From contig NZ_CAKMMG010000001.1 in the NCBI RefSeq assembly GCF_927798115.1, positions 1,984,001-2,048,000 on the forward strand: 64,000 nt of DNA. Direction: 5' to 3'. Of the stretch, positions 1-8,221 are shown in pieces (positions within the stretch are counted from its first letter, which is position 1; every line of letters starts with the position of its first letter). The position numbers were made by a program, and so were the translations under genes. The notes under the pieces were generated by a model that saw only the letters and a program-made list of their open reading frames with translations, did not search any database and was not told the DNA's origin. This DNA is from Paenibacillus auburnensis. GTDB taxonomy: Bacteria > Bacillota > Bacilli > Paenibacillales > Paenibacillaceae.

Positions 1-133
1 TCAGTCCCGAAATATCCTTGAAACGCTTCGGGCCGCTCATCAATGTCTGGATAATAAGTCCATTCCAACGTTTGCCTAAGAAAGAGAAGGCCGTTTCGAA
101 TCTTGGGCACATCGTCAGCTGATGTTCTTCCAT
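1..133 (-). CDS. HxlR-family transcriptional regulator (N-terminal part, runs off the window)
   Basis: The minus strand starts with ATG at 133 after a good ribosome site (GAGGTGAG). It encodes 44 residues open to the window edge, including MCPRFETAFSFLGKRW followed by a Gly-Pro-Lys-Arg-Phe segment. This is the typical beginning of the HxlR (DUF24) winged-helix family, where an early Cys often serves as a redox or electrophile sensor; here it is Cys9. The rest of the gene is outside the window, so target and ligand cannot be judged. The 126 bases to the next gene are AT-rich and hold the likely promoter. Confidence 0.85.
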   Translation of the reverse strand, partial: MEEHQLTMCPRFETAFSFLGKRWNGLIIQTLMSGPKRFKDISGL

Positions 134-259
134 TGTTCTCACCTCTCAGTTGTGAAACTTACGATTAGTTAGTATATATAATTTTAACACATTTAAAGCA
201 TAATGAACATCGTTTACCAAAAAAAAGTTCATCAGCCCCACCTTATTATATCCTCGGTG

Positions 260-583
260 TCAATCCCCTGTGCCTTGCCGCGGCTTGCGCTGGGCAATTG
301 CCTCTGTGACCACGTATGCGAGGTCATCGTTGCTGTATAAGGACAGCACGCCAAGAACTGTATCATCAGAAATATAACCTGCCTCATCCTCAGGTACAGT
401 AAGTGCAAGTGCATGGCTAAGTGCGGCATTGCCTTCCTGCTGTGGATAGGCCTGCAGATAGAGTGCATGCGGATCAAGCTTGTTGTTCACACACCACTGG
501 GCAAACACAAGGATCATCATTTCCTCATCCCGCTTATAGCTCTCGATGATCTGTTCCTCCATTGATTTGCTGTAATCGTCCAT
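260..583 (-). CDS. conserved hypothetical protein, 107 aa
   Basis: I do not recognise a family. The product is acidic, soluble and probably helical, with no signal peptide or membrane segment, and starts MDDYSKSMEEQIIESYKRDE. AGAGGAG lies at a proper distance before ATG at 583. It begins 25 bases after the stop of the upstream oxidoreductase gene on the same strand, so the two are probably co-transcribed. Nothing in the sequence gives a function. Confidence 0.7.
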   Translation of the reverse strand: MDDYSKSMEEQIIESYKRDEEMMILVFAQWCVNNKLDPHALYLQAYPQQEGNAALSHALALTVPEDEAGYISDDTVLGVLSLYSNDDLAYVVTEAIAQRKPRQGTGD

Positions 584-608
584 ACCCGTACTCCTCTCTG
601 TTCATCTG

Positions 609-1544
609 TCAATCGGCAAGCTCAGCCGCCAGCTTATGGCTGGCTAACACGGCGGAAGCTGAAATGCCGCATTGCTCCGGTGTATTCATGGTACTTAGAA
701 AATGGTTCACGACACCGCTGAAGCCCCTCCGCTCTAGGACCGTATCCCAGCTTCCGAAGCCTTGAGTACGCGGCAGCGCCCCCTTCTCATAAAGGATCGC
801 CCGTTCCATATCGGACACTTCCACCGATCTTCCGCTGCCGTGAAGCTCCAGCTTCTCAATATCCGCTCCGGCATCCCGGACCATACTGTACATTCCGGTA
901 GCGCCTGAATTCCAGCCAAGCATTCCGGAAGATTGCAGGAGCCGGCCTTCACTGTCGGAATTCAGGCTGCTTCTCAGCAGCTCATAATCATTGCCGCACA
1001 GCCAAAGCAGCAGATCCAGCATATGAATCAGGTCATCATGGATGGTCTCGCGGCTGCTGCCGGATTGCAGCTTGGTGCGGTGTTTGACCGCATGGCAATG
1101 GCTAATCCCGCCCGCCTTCTCAAGCCAGGCTTTGGCTGCCGTATACATCGGTGCGAAGCGGCGGTTAAAGCCGACAGCGAGGAGTTGTCCTTTATTCTCT
1201 GCCATTTCCGCCATCCGACGTGATTGTTCCAAGTCATATGAAAGAGGCTTATCTACATATACTGCCAACCCGTGCTCGAGACACTTCGTAACAAGCTCAT
1301 AATGGGTAGGCGTAGGACTGTGCACGAACACGGCATCCAGTTCCCAGGACAGCAGCTCATTTACATCTGTCGTACCCTTGGGAAAACGGTAGGAGCGGAC
1401 AGCTCCCTGGACAGTGGATTGTGAATGACTGAGTACGCCGACAACCTCCGCCTGATCATGCCGGGAGAGCAGCGGCAAATACACTTTACGGGCAATATCG
1501 CCGATTCCGATCATCGCCACTCTTTTACGTACAGGAGTATTCAT
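609..1544 (-). CDS. Gfo/Idh/MocA-family NAD(P)-dependent oxidoreductase
   Basis: A 311-residue cytoplasmic protein with an N-terminal Rossmann fold: VAMIGIGDIARKVYLPLLS carries the GxGxxA dinucleotide motif. The family's Lys-Pro motif is seen as YVDKPLSYD at about residues 94-102, followed by VGFNRRF and the C-terminal alpha/beta domain. Members oxidise or reduce sugars, inositols or related polyols. The substrate cannot be told from sequence and the neighbours do not help. The length is slightly short for the family (usually 320-390). It is divergent from the TVP38-like gene at 1679. Confidence 0.85.
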   Translation of the reverse strand: MNTPVRKRVAMIGIGDIARKVYLPLLSRHDQAEVVGVLSHSQSTVQGAVRSYRFPKGTTDVNELLSWELDAVFVHSPTPTHYELVTKCLEHGLAVYVDKPLSYDLEQSRRMAEMAENKGQLLAVGFNRRFAPMYTAAKAWLEKAGGISHCHAVKHRTKLQSGSSRETIHDDLIHMLDLLLWLCGNDYELLRSSLNSDSEGRLLQSSGMLGWNSGATGMYSMVRDAGADIEKLELHGSGRSVEVSDMERAILYEKGALPRTQGFGSWDTVLERRGFSGVVNHFLSTMNTPEQCGISASAVLASHKLAAELAD

Positions 1545-1678
1545 GGCATATCTTCCTTTACAAGTTGTCTTATAGAAGTATTATACCGTGACATCCCGCC
1601 GGGACAATGATCTTTGCTTCATTAATTACTTTTTTTTCAGTATGATGAGATGAACAGGTTAAGAAAGGGCATAGTAAA

Positions 1679-2299
1679 ATGAGAAAATGGCTTACAGCAA
1701 TACTTTATGTTTCGGGTATTATTCTTGCGTTTATCTACAGATATGATCTGCTGGACTGGCTGCGCGAGGATCATAACCCCTTTTTGTCCTTGCTGGCCGC
1801 AACGGCGCTGGCATTGTTTCCGGTCCTGCCTTATAAGTTAATCATTGGCTTGTTCGGCTATGCATATGGGAGTCTCACCGGCGCGCTGATTTGCTGGAGT
1901 GCCACAACACTTGCAGCAGCGATAATGTACGGTGTTGTTAAATATTTGTTTCAAAAGCAAGCCCGAACCTATCTCGCGTCCGTTCCAGCGATGGAAAAAT
2001 TCACATCCGCTGTGCAGCGGCGTCCGTTCGCTTCCATCATCCTGGCCCGGCTTGCACCGGTTGTGCCGCAGACCGCAGTAAATATCTATGCCGGTGCTGC
2101 CGGCTTGCCCTTTTGGAGCTATCTCGCCGCTTCCGGACTCGGTAAAATCCCTGGAATCACACTCTACGCGTATCTCGGAGGCCAGTTATTCCAGCATCCG
2201 CGGAGCGCTGCTATCGCAGTAGTACTTTATGCCGCTGTACTCTTACTGGCCGGTTTGTCCCTGCGCCCACGTGCAGCCGGCAGTACAAAAGGCCGATAA
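1679..2299 (+). CDS. TVP38/TMEM64-family (VTT domain) membrane protein
   Basis: A 206-residue integral membrane protein. A first transmembrane segment at about residues 5-22 is followed by the VTT domain: a segment rich in FPVLPYKLIIGLFGYAYGSLTG, then LARLAPVVPQTAVNIYAGAAG and a GKIPG motif. VTT/DedA-superfamily proteins act as lipid scramblases or lipid-linked transporters; the role of this bacterial branch is not settled. ATG at 1679 follows AAGAAAGGG. A single-gene unit, divergent from the oxidoreductase at 609-1544. Confidence 0.8.
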   Translation: MRKWLTAILYVSGIILAFIYRYDLLDWLREDHNPFLSLLAATALALFPVLPYKLIIGLFGYAYGSLTGALICWSATTLAAAIMYGVVKYLFQKQARTYLASVPAMEKFTSAVQRRPFASIILARLAPVVPQTAVNIYAGAAGLPFWSYLAASGLGKIPGITLYAYLGGQLFQHPRSAAIAVVLYAAVLLLAGLSLRPRAAGSTKGR

Positions 2300-2396
2300 G
2301 AACTGAAGGACGGTGCTGGCAGACAGCGCCTCTTTGCTTTATAATTAAATTGAATTGTGATCTATTTAATTGCATTCTACGGATGGAGGGATATTT

Positions 2397-3383
2397 ATGA
2401 GTGATGTTCAATCTGACAATATAGGCTTCAAAACGGAAAAAGCGACCTTTGCAGGTGGATGTTTCTGGTGTATGGTATCCCCTTTTGAAGATTTACCGGG
2501 AATTGAAGGGATCATTTCCGGATATACAGGCGGACATACGGTTAATCCGACCTATCAGGAGGTTTGCTCGGAGACAACCGGTCATGTCGAAGCGGTTCAG
2601 ATTACGTTTAACCCGGATATTTTCCCGTATAGCAAGCTGCTTGAGCTGTTCTGGCAGCAAATTGACCCTACTGATGCCGGCGGCCAGTTTCATGACCGCG
2701 GAACTTCTTACGGTACGGCAATCTTCTATCATTCTGAAGAACAACGGCTCGAAGCAGAAGCTTCCAAAGCTGCGCTTGCGGCCAGCGGACGCTTTTCAGC
2801 ACCAATTGTGACGCCGATTCTTCCAGCCAAGCCCTTCTATCCCGCTGAAGAATATCACCAGGATTATCATCATAAGAATCCCGGACATTACAAACGTTAC
2901 CGGAAGGGCTCCGGCCGGGAAGCTTTTATCGAAACCCACTGGAAGCATAAAGAGGACAAACAGAGCCTCAAGGAACGGCTCACCCCGCTTCAGTATGAAG
3001 TAACCCAGAATAATGCTACCGAGTCGCCGTTCCGCAATGAATTCTGGGATCACCATGGTGACGGCATCTATGTGGATATCGTATCAGGCGAGCCGCTGTT
3101 CAGCTCCCAGGATAAGTACGATTCCGGCTGCGGCTGGCCAAGCTTTACCCGCCCGATCCGCGACTATGCGGTCAAAGAAAAAACAGACCTCAGCCATCTG
3201 ATGATCCGCACCGAAGTACGCAGCAAAACCGCCGATTCGCATCTCGGTCATGTATTCAACGATGGTCCCGGCGAGAACGGATTGCGCTATTGTATTAATT
3301 CAGCGGCACTGCGGTTCGTCCCCAAAGAAGATCTGGAAAAGGAAGGCTATGGCGAATACCAGGTACTTTTCCAGCATGCATAA
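2397..3383 (+). CDS. msrAB: bifunctional peptide methionine sulfoxide reductase MsrA/MsrB
   Basis: Repairs oxidised methionine: the MsrA half reduces the S-sulfoxide and the MsrB half the R-sulfoxide, in the cytoplasm. MsrA is N-terminal with the catalytic FAGGCFWC motif (Cys22). MsrB is C-terminal (from about residue 185) with SGCGWPSF and the catalytic [11 protein letters not shown] segment. The two zinc-binding CxxC pairs of some MsrB proteins are absent ([12 protein letters not shown] in place of the first), which matches the zinc-free Bacillus type. I start at ATG 2397 because GGAGGG at 2385-2390 is six bases upstream; an in-frame ATG at 2370 has no such site. Confidence 0.95.
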   Translation: MSDVQSDNIGFKTEKATFAGGCFWCMVSPFEDLPGIEGIISGYTGGHTVNPTYQEVCSETTGHVEAVQITFNPDIFPYSKLLELFWQQIDPTDAGGQFHDRGTSYGTAIFYHSEEQRLEAEASKAALAASGRFSAPIVTPILPAKPFYPAEEYHQDYHHKNPGHYKRYRKGSGREAFIETHWKHKEDKQSLKERLTPLQYEVTQNNATESPFRNEFWDHHGDGIYVDIVSGEPLFSSQDKYDSGCGWPSFTRPIRDYAVKEKTDLSHLMIRTEVRSKTADSHLGHVFNDGPGENGLRYCINSAALRFVPKEDLEKEGYGEYQVLFQHA

Positions 3384-3405
3384 GCTATAGGCCACATTTC
3401 AAGCC

Positions 3406-3448
3406 ACAAAGCCTCCACTCCGTGATTGTACGGAACTGGAGGCTTTGT
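3406..3448 (+). terminator. terminator after msrAB
   Basis: Inverted repeat ACAAAGCCTCCA (3406-3417) and TGGAGGCTTTGT (3437-3448), a 12-bp stem followed by a short T-rich stretch. It lies 23 bases after the msrAB stop codon. Confidence 0.7.
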
Positions 3449-3565
3449 TATTCTCACGAATCCGAATTGTTCATAAAAGCCGGCTTTGCCTCTAATCATT
3501 GCTGTCCGGAAATTCCGTCTGAAAAGAAAAAATCACAACGATTCCCCACTTCTAAATACAGCGTA

Positions 3566-4723
3566 TCAACCTTTATTCTCTGTCTCTTTCCCGGTTTCCT
3601 CTGTGACTGGAGCATCACCATGTATTTCTTCTCCGCCGTCCCGGCCAGACAATTCCCGGTTCTGCGCACGATTAGCCGCCCGGATCCGCTGCATGTAACC
3701 GTCATCCCGCCGCTTCAACTTTTTCCGCAGCCACAGTACGATAACAAGAATGATTCCCGCGACAATCAGGATAGGAAGTGCAGCCGCCAAGAAAACGATC
3801 AGCCACTGGAACATGACGGATAAGGCATGCAGACTGCTCGTCAGCGCATCGGAAGCCCGCGTCAGCAGCGGCCCCTGCTCTTTTTGCTTGATATCCGCGA
3901 TACTTTTATCGGTCTGATAGAGCCGCAGCTCTACAGTTGAGAACGATACATTCTGATCAATGTAACGCATTCTGCCTTTAATCTGTTCGATTTGCTCCTG
4001 AATTGCACCAAGCTGATTGGCAAAAGCAACGAGATCTGCGGATTTGGTCGCTTTTTTCATAAATTCGATATATTGGCTCTCCATTAGCTGTTTAGCTTTG
4101 AGCCGTGACTCCAGATCCACATATTCTTCCGACACATCCTGGCCTTCAATATTCCGCTGAATCCCCTCATTTTTAATCTTCTCCAAATTATTCAGAAAAG
4201 GGGAAAAGCCGGACGCAGGAACCTTCATAATAAAGGTCCCGCCTTTTTCATATTCAGACATGCTCTCCGTAAATCCAATGATATATCCGCCGGACAGCGT
4301 GATCATATTACGTACTTCAGACTGTGCGGCAGCATAATCTTCGACTTCCATCGTGAGGTTTGCTTTATACATCAGCTTTTTGTTCAGTCCCGCTACGACA
4401 TCAGTACCAGTCAACCCCGCCGCTGCTTCTGCCGCCTTATCTGAATCAGAACCCTTGACTGCCATGCCTTTTGTTCCGGCGGCAGCATTGGCATCAACAC
4501 TAGAAGAGCTTGCGGATTTATCCGCACTACCTGATCCCGCTTCAACTTCAGCGGCAGCAGGTGCTGCTTCCTCTGCAGGAGCATTCGCTACTCCTTGATC
4601 TGACTTCATATTGCTTGTGCTGGCTGAATTAGCCGCCGAGTTCTCATTACTGGAACCACAGCCAGCCAGTACAACCGCCAAAACTAATAATCCAGCCAAG
4701 TAATGCAGACCCCATTTTCGCAT
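3566..4723 (-). CDS. DUF4349-domain lipoprotein, membrane-anchored
   Basis: A 385-residue exported protein. It begins with a lipoprotein signal (LLVLAVVLAGCGSS, lipobox Cys near residue 22), then a low-complexity Ala/Ser/Glu-rich linker. The DUF4349 domain follows (KLMYKANLTMEVEDY, coiled-coil-like KAKQLMESQYIEFMKKATK). A C-terminal transmembrane helix (about residues 300-335) and a basic, charged tail end it. DUF4349 proteins are envelope proteins of unknown function. The start at 4723 is favoured over ATG 4729 because GGAGG sits seven bases before the former and only one before the latter. Confidence 0.85.
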   Translation of the reverse strand: MRKWGLHYLAGLLVLAVVLAGCGSSNENSAANSASTSNMKSDQGVANAPAEEAAPAAAEVEAGSGSADKSASSSSVDANAAAGTKGMAVKGSDSDKAAEAAAGLTGTDVVAGLNKKLMYKANLTMEVEDYAAAQSEVRNMITLSGGYIIGFTESMSEYEKGGTFIMKVPASGFSPFLNNLEKIKNEGIQRNIEGQDVSEEYVDLESRLKAKQLMESQYIEFMKKATKSADLVAFANQLGAIQEQIEQIKGRMRYIDQNVSFSTVELRLYQTDKSIADIKQKEQGPLLTRASDALTSSLHALSVMFQWLIVFLAAALPILIVAGIILVIVLWLRKKLKRRDDGYMQRIRAANRAQNRELSGRDGGEEIHGDAPVTEETGKETENKG

Positions 4724-4902
4724 TCTCATTCCTCCAAAAGTGTAGTGGATTCCCGCTTCTTTTGTTCCGCAGATACCCTTTGTCTATTTTTGTGAATATC
4801 CGCCTAACTCTTTGACGCTCCAGATACTGGAAGGTTGCATTAAAACTATGGATCCGAAGCCTTTTTTGAACCTTTTTTCCAAAATTAACAATCTGCACAA
4901 AA

Positions 4903-4937
4903 AAACAGGACCATTCAGCGGCTGAATGGTCCTGTTT
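4903..4937 (-). terminator. strong intrinsic terminator, minus strand
   Basis: Perfect 17-bp inverted repeat, arms AAACAGGACCATTCAGC (4903-4919) and its complement (4921-4937). On the minus strand it is followed by seven T. No recognised minus-strand gene lies just upstream, so it fits best as the end of the predicted antisense transcript starting near 5308. Confidence 0.8.
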
Positions 4938-4964
4938 GCGAATCCCCTCTATATTTGCTACAAT
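4936..4964 (+). promoter_or_regulatory. sigma-A-type promoter for the DUF1540 gene
   Basis: TTGCGA (4936-4941), 17-bp spacer, TACAAT (4959-4964). Transcription would give a leader of about 145 nt. The leader contains a hairpin (CTGTTCGG with CTGAACAG, near 5026-5057) before the ribosome site. Confidence 0.5.
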
Positions 4965-5114
4965 TAAAATGTCTGAAAAAGGAAAAAATCCAAATACCCT
5001 TTATTCAGAAGAATAAGGGTAAGGTTCTGTTCGGACAAGCTCCACCTTGCTGAACAGAGCAGCACTATTTGCACTGAGCATATTACCAATCTACTATAAG
5101 GGGAGGTGACCCTC

Positions 5115-5267
5115 ATGGCAAAAGACGTACTGTGTGCAGTGAACTCTTGCACCTATTGGGCTGAAGAGAACAAATGTAACGCTGAATCCATTTTTGTAGC
5201 TTATCACAGCTCCAAGGAGCCTACGCAATCTGAAGAAACAGATTGCAAAACATTCGAAAGTAAATAA
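5115..5267 (+). CDS. DUF1540-domain small cysteine-rich protein, 50 aa
   Basis: ATG at 5115 follows a very strong site (GGGGAGGTGA). The 50-residue product has cysteines at positions 7, 12, 21 and 44 and the family pattern CAVNSCTYWAEENKCNA. DUF1540 proteins are small Bacillota proteins with conserved cysteines that are presumed to bind metal; their role is unknown. The gene is a single unit with its own promoter (4936-4964) and terminator (5278-5311). The Fur-box promoter that fires toward it from 5343 is notable for a candidate metal-binding protein. Confidence 0.85.
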   Translation: MAKDVLCAVNSCTYWAEENKCNAESIFVAYHSSKEPTQSEETDCKTFESK

Positions 5268-5277
5268 GTTAGACATC

Positions 5278-5311
5278 GAAGGGACCCTCCACGGTTCCTT
5301 CTTTTCTGTTT
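5278..5311 (+). terminator. terminator of the DUF1540 gene
   Basis: GAAGGGACC (5278-5286) pairs with GGTTCCTTC (5293-5301), including one G-T pair, and is followed by TTTTCTGTTT. It begins 11 bases after the stop codon. Confidence 0.8.
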
Positions 5312-5314
5312 CTC

Positions 5315-5343
5315 ATTCTATCAAGAATGAGAATTATTATCAA
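5315..5343 (-). promoter_or_regulatory. minus-strand promoter with overlapping Fur box
   Basis: On the minus strand: TTGATA (5343-5338), 17-bp spacer, TAGAAT (5320-5315). The plus strand at 5328-5342 reads TGAGAATTATTATCA. This differs by one base from the 7-1-7 Fur box TGATAAT-N-ATTATCA and covers the spacer and most of the -35 box. That is the expected layout for iron repression. No protein gene starts downstream in this orientation. Confidence 0.6.
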
Positions 5344-5478
5344 GTGTTTACATGAAAAAATCTGTATCTAACACTGCAACCTCCGGACTGGCGCTAAATT
5401 GCATGACTTGATGTAAAAACGTGCACTTTTAATGCTTTATCAAGAGGACACAAATCGGAGGGTGCAATTAGTTTTGAA

Positions 5479-5513
5479 AGGCCAGCTGAGAGAATCTCCC
5501 CCCCAGCTGGCCT
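5479..5513 (-). terminator. metE terminator
   Basis: AGGCCAGCTG (5479-5488) and CAGCTGGCCT (5504-5513) form a 10-bp stem. On the minus strand it is followed by TTTCAAAAC. It lies just past the metE stop codon. Confidence 0.8.
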
Positions 5514-5518
5514 ACCGT

Positions 5519-7810
5519 TTATACTCTGGCTTCCTTTCTAATAATCTCTGCCGCCTGTACCATGTTGCGCAGGGCAGCTCCCGTCTCCTCCCATCCTCTT
5601 GTCTTCAGCCCGCAGTCCGGATTGATCCAGAACTGCTCGGCATCCAGCACGCGCAAAGCCCGTTCAATACTCACGGTCATTTCCGTCACGTCCGGCACAC
5701 GCGGGCTATGAATATCATATACGCCTAGTCCGATCCCCTTATCATATTCCTGCTCTTCAAAGCTTACGATTAGCTCTCCGTGGCTGCGTGAAGTTTCAAT
5801 AGAGATGACATCCGCGTCCATCGCTGAGATCGATCCGATCATGTCATTGAAATCACTGTAGCACATATGGGTATGAATTTGTGTTGTAGCCTTCACCGGG
5901 TTCGTAGCGATCCGGAACGATCTGACGGCCCAGTTCAAATAGTGCTCATGGTCTTCTGCCTTCAGCGGCAGCCCCTCACGGATGGCCGGCTCATCTACCT
6001 GGATCATTTCGATTCCGGCTTGCTCCAATGCCTGAACCTCTTGGCGGAGGGCGAGTGCAATCTGCTTCGCTACCTCTTCGCGGCTTAGGTCATCCCGCAC
6101 GAAGGACCAGTTGAGGATGGTCACCGGTCCGGTCAGCATCCCTTTCACCGGCAGCTTCGTCAAGGACTGGGCATAGACACTTTCCTTGACCGTCATCGGT
6201 TCGATGAAGGCGACATCGGCATATATGACCGGCGGCTTCACGCAGCGAGAGCCGTAGGATTGTACCCAACCGCCTTTGGTAAAGAGATATCCGTCCAGCT
6301 TCTCGCCGAAGAACTCTACCATATCCGCCCGCTCAAACTCCCCATGCACCAGCACGTCCAGTCCAAGCTCTTCCTGGAAGGCAATCGCACCCTCAATCTG
6401 TTCGCGGACAAAGCCGTCGTACCGCTCCTGATTCCACACGCCTTTGCGCCATTTGAGCCGGGCCTGGCGTACCTCAGCGGTCTGCGGGAAGCTTCCGATG
6501 GTCGTCGTCGGCAGCAGCGGCAGCTGCCACTTCTCGCGCTGCACCTTCAGCCGCTCTGCATACGGCAGGCTGCGGCTATCCGGAAGCTGCTCCAGCGCGC
6601 GGACCTGCTCTGCTACATCCCGGCGCCCGCGCTCAGGCAGCGCCCGGAAGCGGGCCAGCGCTTCACGGCTTTCTGCCAGCGCTGCAGCATAGGTGTCTTG
6701 CTCGCCCCCGGCTGCGGCTGCGATCAGACTCAGCTCGGCCAGCTTCTCATCCGCGAAGGCAATGGCGTTCTTCACTGTGCTCTTCAACCGGTCTTCGCCC
6801 TGTACCGATACAGGCACATGTAGTAGGCTGCAGGAAGGCTGCAGAATCAGACGGCTGGCCGGCACATGGGTGCTCAGTTCGCTGACCAGCTCCAGCTTGG
6901 CATCAGCATCACTGCGCCAGATGTTGCGTCCGTCAATAATGCCGGCGAAGAGCCATTTATCCTCCGGCCAGCCCAGTCGCCGGACCGACTCCAGATTGTC
7001 ACCGCCATCATGGACGAAATCAAGGCCGATACCTTGTACAGGTAGCTTCAACAGGGCTTCCAAAGGCTCTACGGCTTCGAAATAAGTCTGGAGCAGCAGC
7101 TGAAGCCCCGGTACCTCTGCGGCGATTCTGCTGTAAATTGACTCCAGCAGCGCTCTCTCTTCTATAGTCAGCCCTGTTACAACTGCTGGCTCATCGATTT
7201 GTACCCAGGCTACTCCCTCTTGCTGCAATTCCTGCAGCAGCTGCACATAGACAGGCAGGAATCGCTCGGCAACCTGCGCGATTTCCGCCGCAGGGTACCC
7301 TTTGGATAATTTAAGGAAGGTATAGAGTCCGGTAATAACAGGTTTGCCCTCAATGCCCGCCTGCTCCTTGGCGAACCGGTATGCGGCAAGCGGCTTGTTG
7401 GCTGTCAGGCGCGGAGTCTGGTTGCCAATCTCAGGTACGATATAATGGTAATTTGTATTAAACCATTTGGTCATTTCGCAGGCGGTTGCTTCGGTGTTAC
7501 CGCGCGCCATGGCGAAATAAAGATCGAGGGAGACTTCGCCTCCGTCATAACCATAACGCGGCGGGATAATGCCGAACATCGCGGCCGTATCAAGCACATG
7601 ATCATAGAACGTGAAATCATTGACCGGGATTAGGGTGATTCCTGCCTCCTGCTGTGTTTTGAGATGCTGAAGCTGAAGCCCGGCCATTTCTGTGCGGAAA
7701 TCCTCCTCATTGATTTTACCGCCCCAAAACGCCTCAAGGAGCTTCTTCCATTCCCGGTTTCTGCCGATTCTCGGATACCCGAGACTGCTTGTTATAATCT
7801 TGTCAGCCAT
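5519..7810 (-). CDS. metE: cobalamin-independent methionine synthase
   Basis: A 763-residue cytoplasmic enzyme that transfers the methyl group of 5-methyltetrahydropteroyl-triglutamate to homocysteine, the last step of methionine synthesis. Full length (E. coli MetE is 753). The N-terminal half begins with SSLGYPRIGRNREWK. The catalytic C-terminal half carries the zinc ligands in THMCYSDF (His, Cys), ISIETSRSHGE (Glu) and NPDCGLKTR (Cys). The start at 7810 has an AGGAGGG site. It is a single-gene unit with its own terminator. The upstream 320 bases hold a structured leader described separately. Confidence 0.97.
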   Translation of the reverse strand: MADKIITSSLGYPRIGRNREWKKLLEAFWGGKINEEDFRTEMAGLQLQHLKTQQEAGITLIPVNDFTFYDHVLDTAAMFGIIPPRYGYDGGEVSLDLYFAMARGNTEATACEMTKWFNTNYHYIVPEIGNQTPRLTANKPLAAYRFAKEQAGIEGKPVITGLYTFLKLSKGYPAAEIAQVAERFLPVYVQLLQELQQEGVAWVQIDEPAVVTGLTIEERALLESIYSRIAAEVPGLQLLLQTYFEAVEPLEALLKLPVQGIGLDFVHDGGDNLESVRRLGWPEDKWLFAGIIDGRNIWRSDADAKLELVSELSTHVPASRLILQPSCSLLHVPVSVQGEDRLKSTVKNAIAFADEKLAELSLIAAAAGGEQDTYAAALAESREALARFRALPERGRRDVAEQVRALEQLPDSRSLPYAERLKVQREKWQLPLLPTTTIGSFPQTAEVRQARLKWRKGVWNQERYDGFVREQIEGAIAFQEELGLDVLVHGEFERADMVEFFGEKLDGYLFTKGGWVQSYGSRCVKPPVIYADVAFIEPMTVKESVYAQSLTKLPVKGMLTGPVTILNWSFVRDDLSREEVAKQIALALRQEVQALEQAGIEMIQVDEPAIREGLPLKAEDHEHYLNWAVRSFRIATNPVKATTQIHTHMCYSDFNDMIGSISAMDADVISIETSRSHGELIVSFEEQEYDKGIGLGVYDIHSPRVPDVTEMTVSIERALRVLDAEQFWINPDCGLKTRGWEETGAALRNMVQAAEIIRKEARV

Positions 7811-8133
7811 ATTGAATCCCTCCTATTTTGAATAAACCATATGAATATCGTTGTTATACGATGCATTGAGATAACAGGTTAAGTGCCATGTATCTCTGAC
7901 TCTGGCTCTTGAATTGGCTCGAGCTCTGCCGCTGCCCGCTTTCCTAATCTGATGCCATCATACTGAATCGCAGGGGGCTGCCGCAACAGATTCCTGGCTT
8001 TCCAGCTATACACTTTCTCTATAGCAGGTGCTGCCTGGAACTTCTAAGCACTGCTTATGCAGCATAAGCCCATGCACTTTCTCCTCACGATTTCCACTCC
8101 AAAAGACCGGAAACAACGGAGAGGACGCAGAAA
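7811..8133 (-). promoter_or_regulatory. metE upstream region with structured leader candidate
   Basis: No gene is seen here. On the metE strand two structures stand out. One is a two-part stem: GGAA/TTCC and GCC/GGC outer pairs at 7991-7998 and 8033-8040, inner GCTATA/TATAGC at 8005-8010 and 8020-8025, separated by internal loops. The other is a hairpin of GCTTATGC and GCATAAGC (8053-8069). A possible promoter, TTAACC-18-TATAAC, lies within 60 bases of the start codon, so the structures may instead be upstream of transcription. It matches no S-box, T-box or complete cobalamin riboswitch that I can recognise. Confidence 0.4.
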
Positions 8134-8172
8134 AACGGCAATACCTTCCGTTAACCGGTTGGCACTGCCGTT
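8134..8172 (-). terminator. terminator after uppP
   Basis: Minus-strand stem AACGGCAGTGCC (8172-8161) with GGTATTGCCGTT (8145-8134), 12 pairs including two G-T, followed by TTTTTCTG. It is the first terminator after the ABC transporter, dedA and uppP genes. Confidence 0.8.
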
Positions 8173-8221
8173 CTACTGAGCGGGCTATAAATTAGGTTTA
8201 TGGGTAACGTTTGTCCGCTGC

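Larger units (their letters stand above)
4895..5308 (-). ncRNA. predicted Fur-controlled antisense transcript across the DUF1540 gene
   Basis: Inferred, not proven. A good minus-strand promoter with a Fur box (5315-5343) points left, and the first strong minus-strand terminator is at 4903-4937, followed by a T run. No convincing minus-strand gene lies between. The transcript would be about 410 nt and fully antisense to the DUF1540 gene and its leader. A 60-codon minus-strand frame (5094-5276) has a usable ribosome site, but its Phe/Cys-rich product looks like a shadow. Confidence 0.4.

Noticed and set aside
5094..5276. 60-codon minus-strand frame with GGAGGG before its ATG, inside the predicted antisense RNA
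   Set aside because: The ribosome-site-like bases belong to the DUF1540 terminator and the product is the complement of that gene, rich in Phe and Cys with no motif. Kept only as a remark on the transcript.
7811..8133. cobalamin or S-box riboswitch before metE
   Set aside because: Only AAGCCAGGA resembles the cobalamin 3' box; the GGTGxAAxTCC-like core and GCCACTG are missing, and no S-box core is present.
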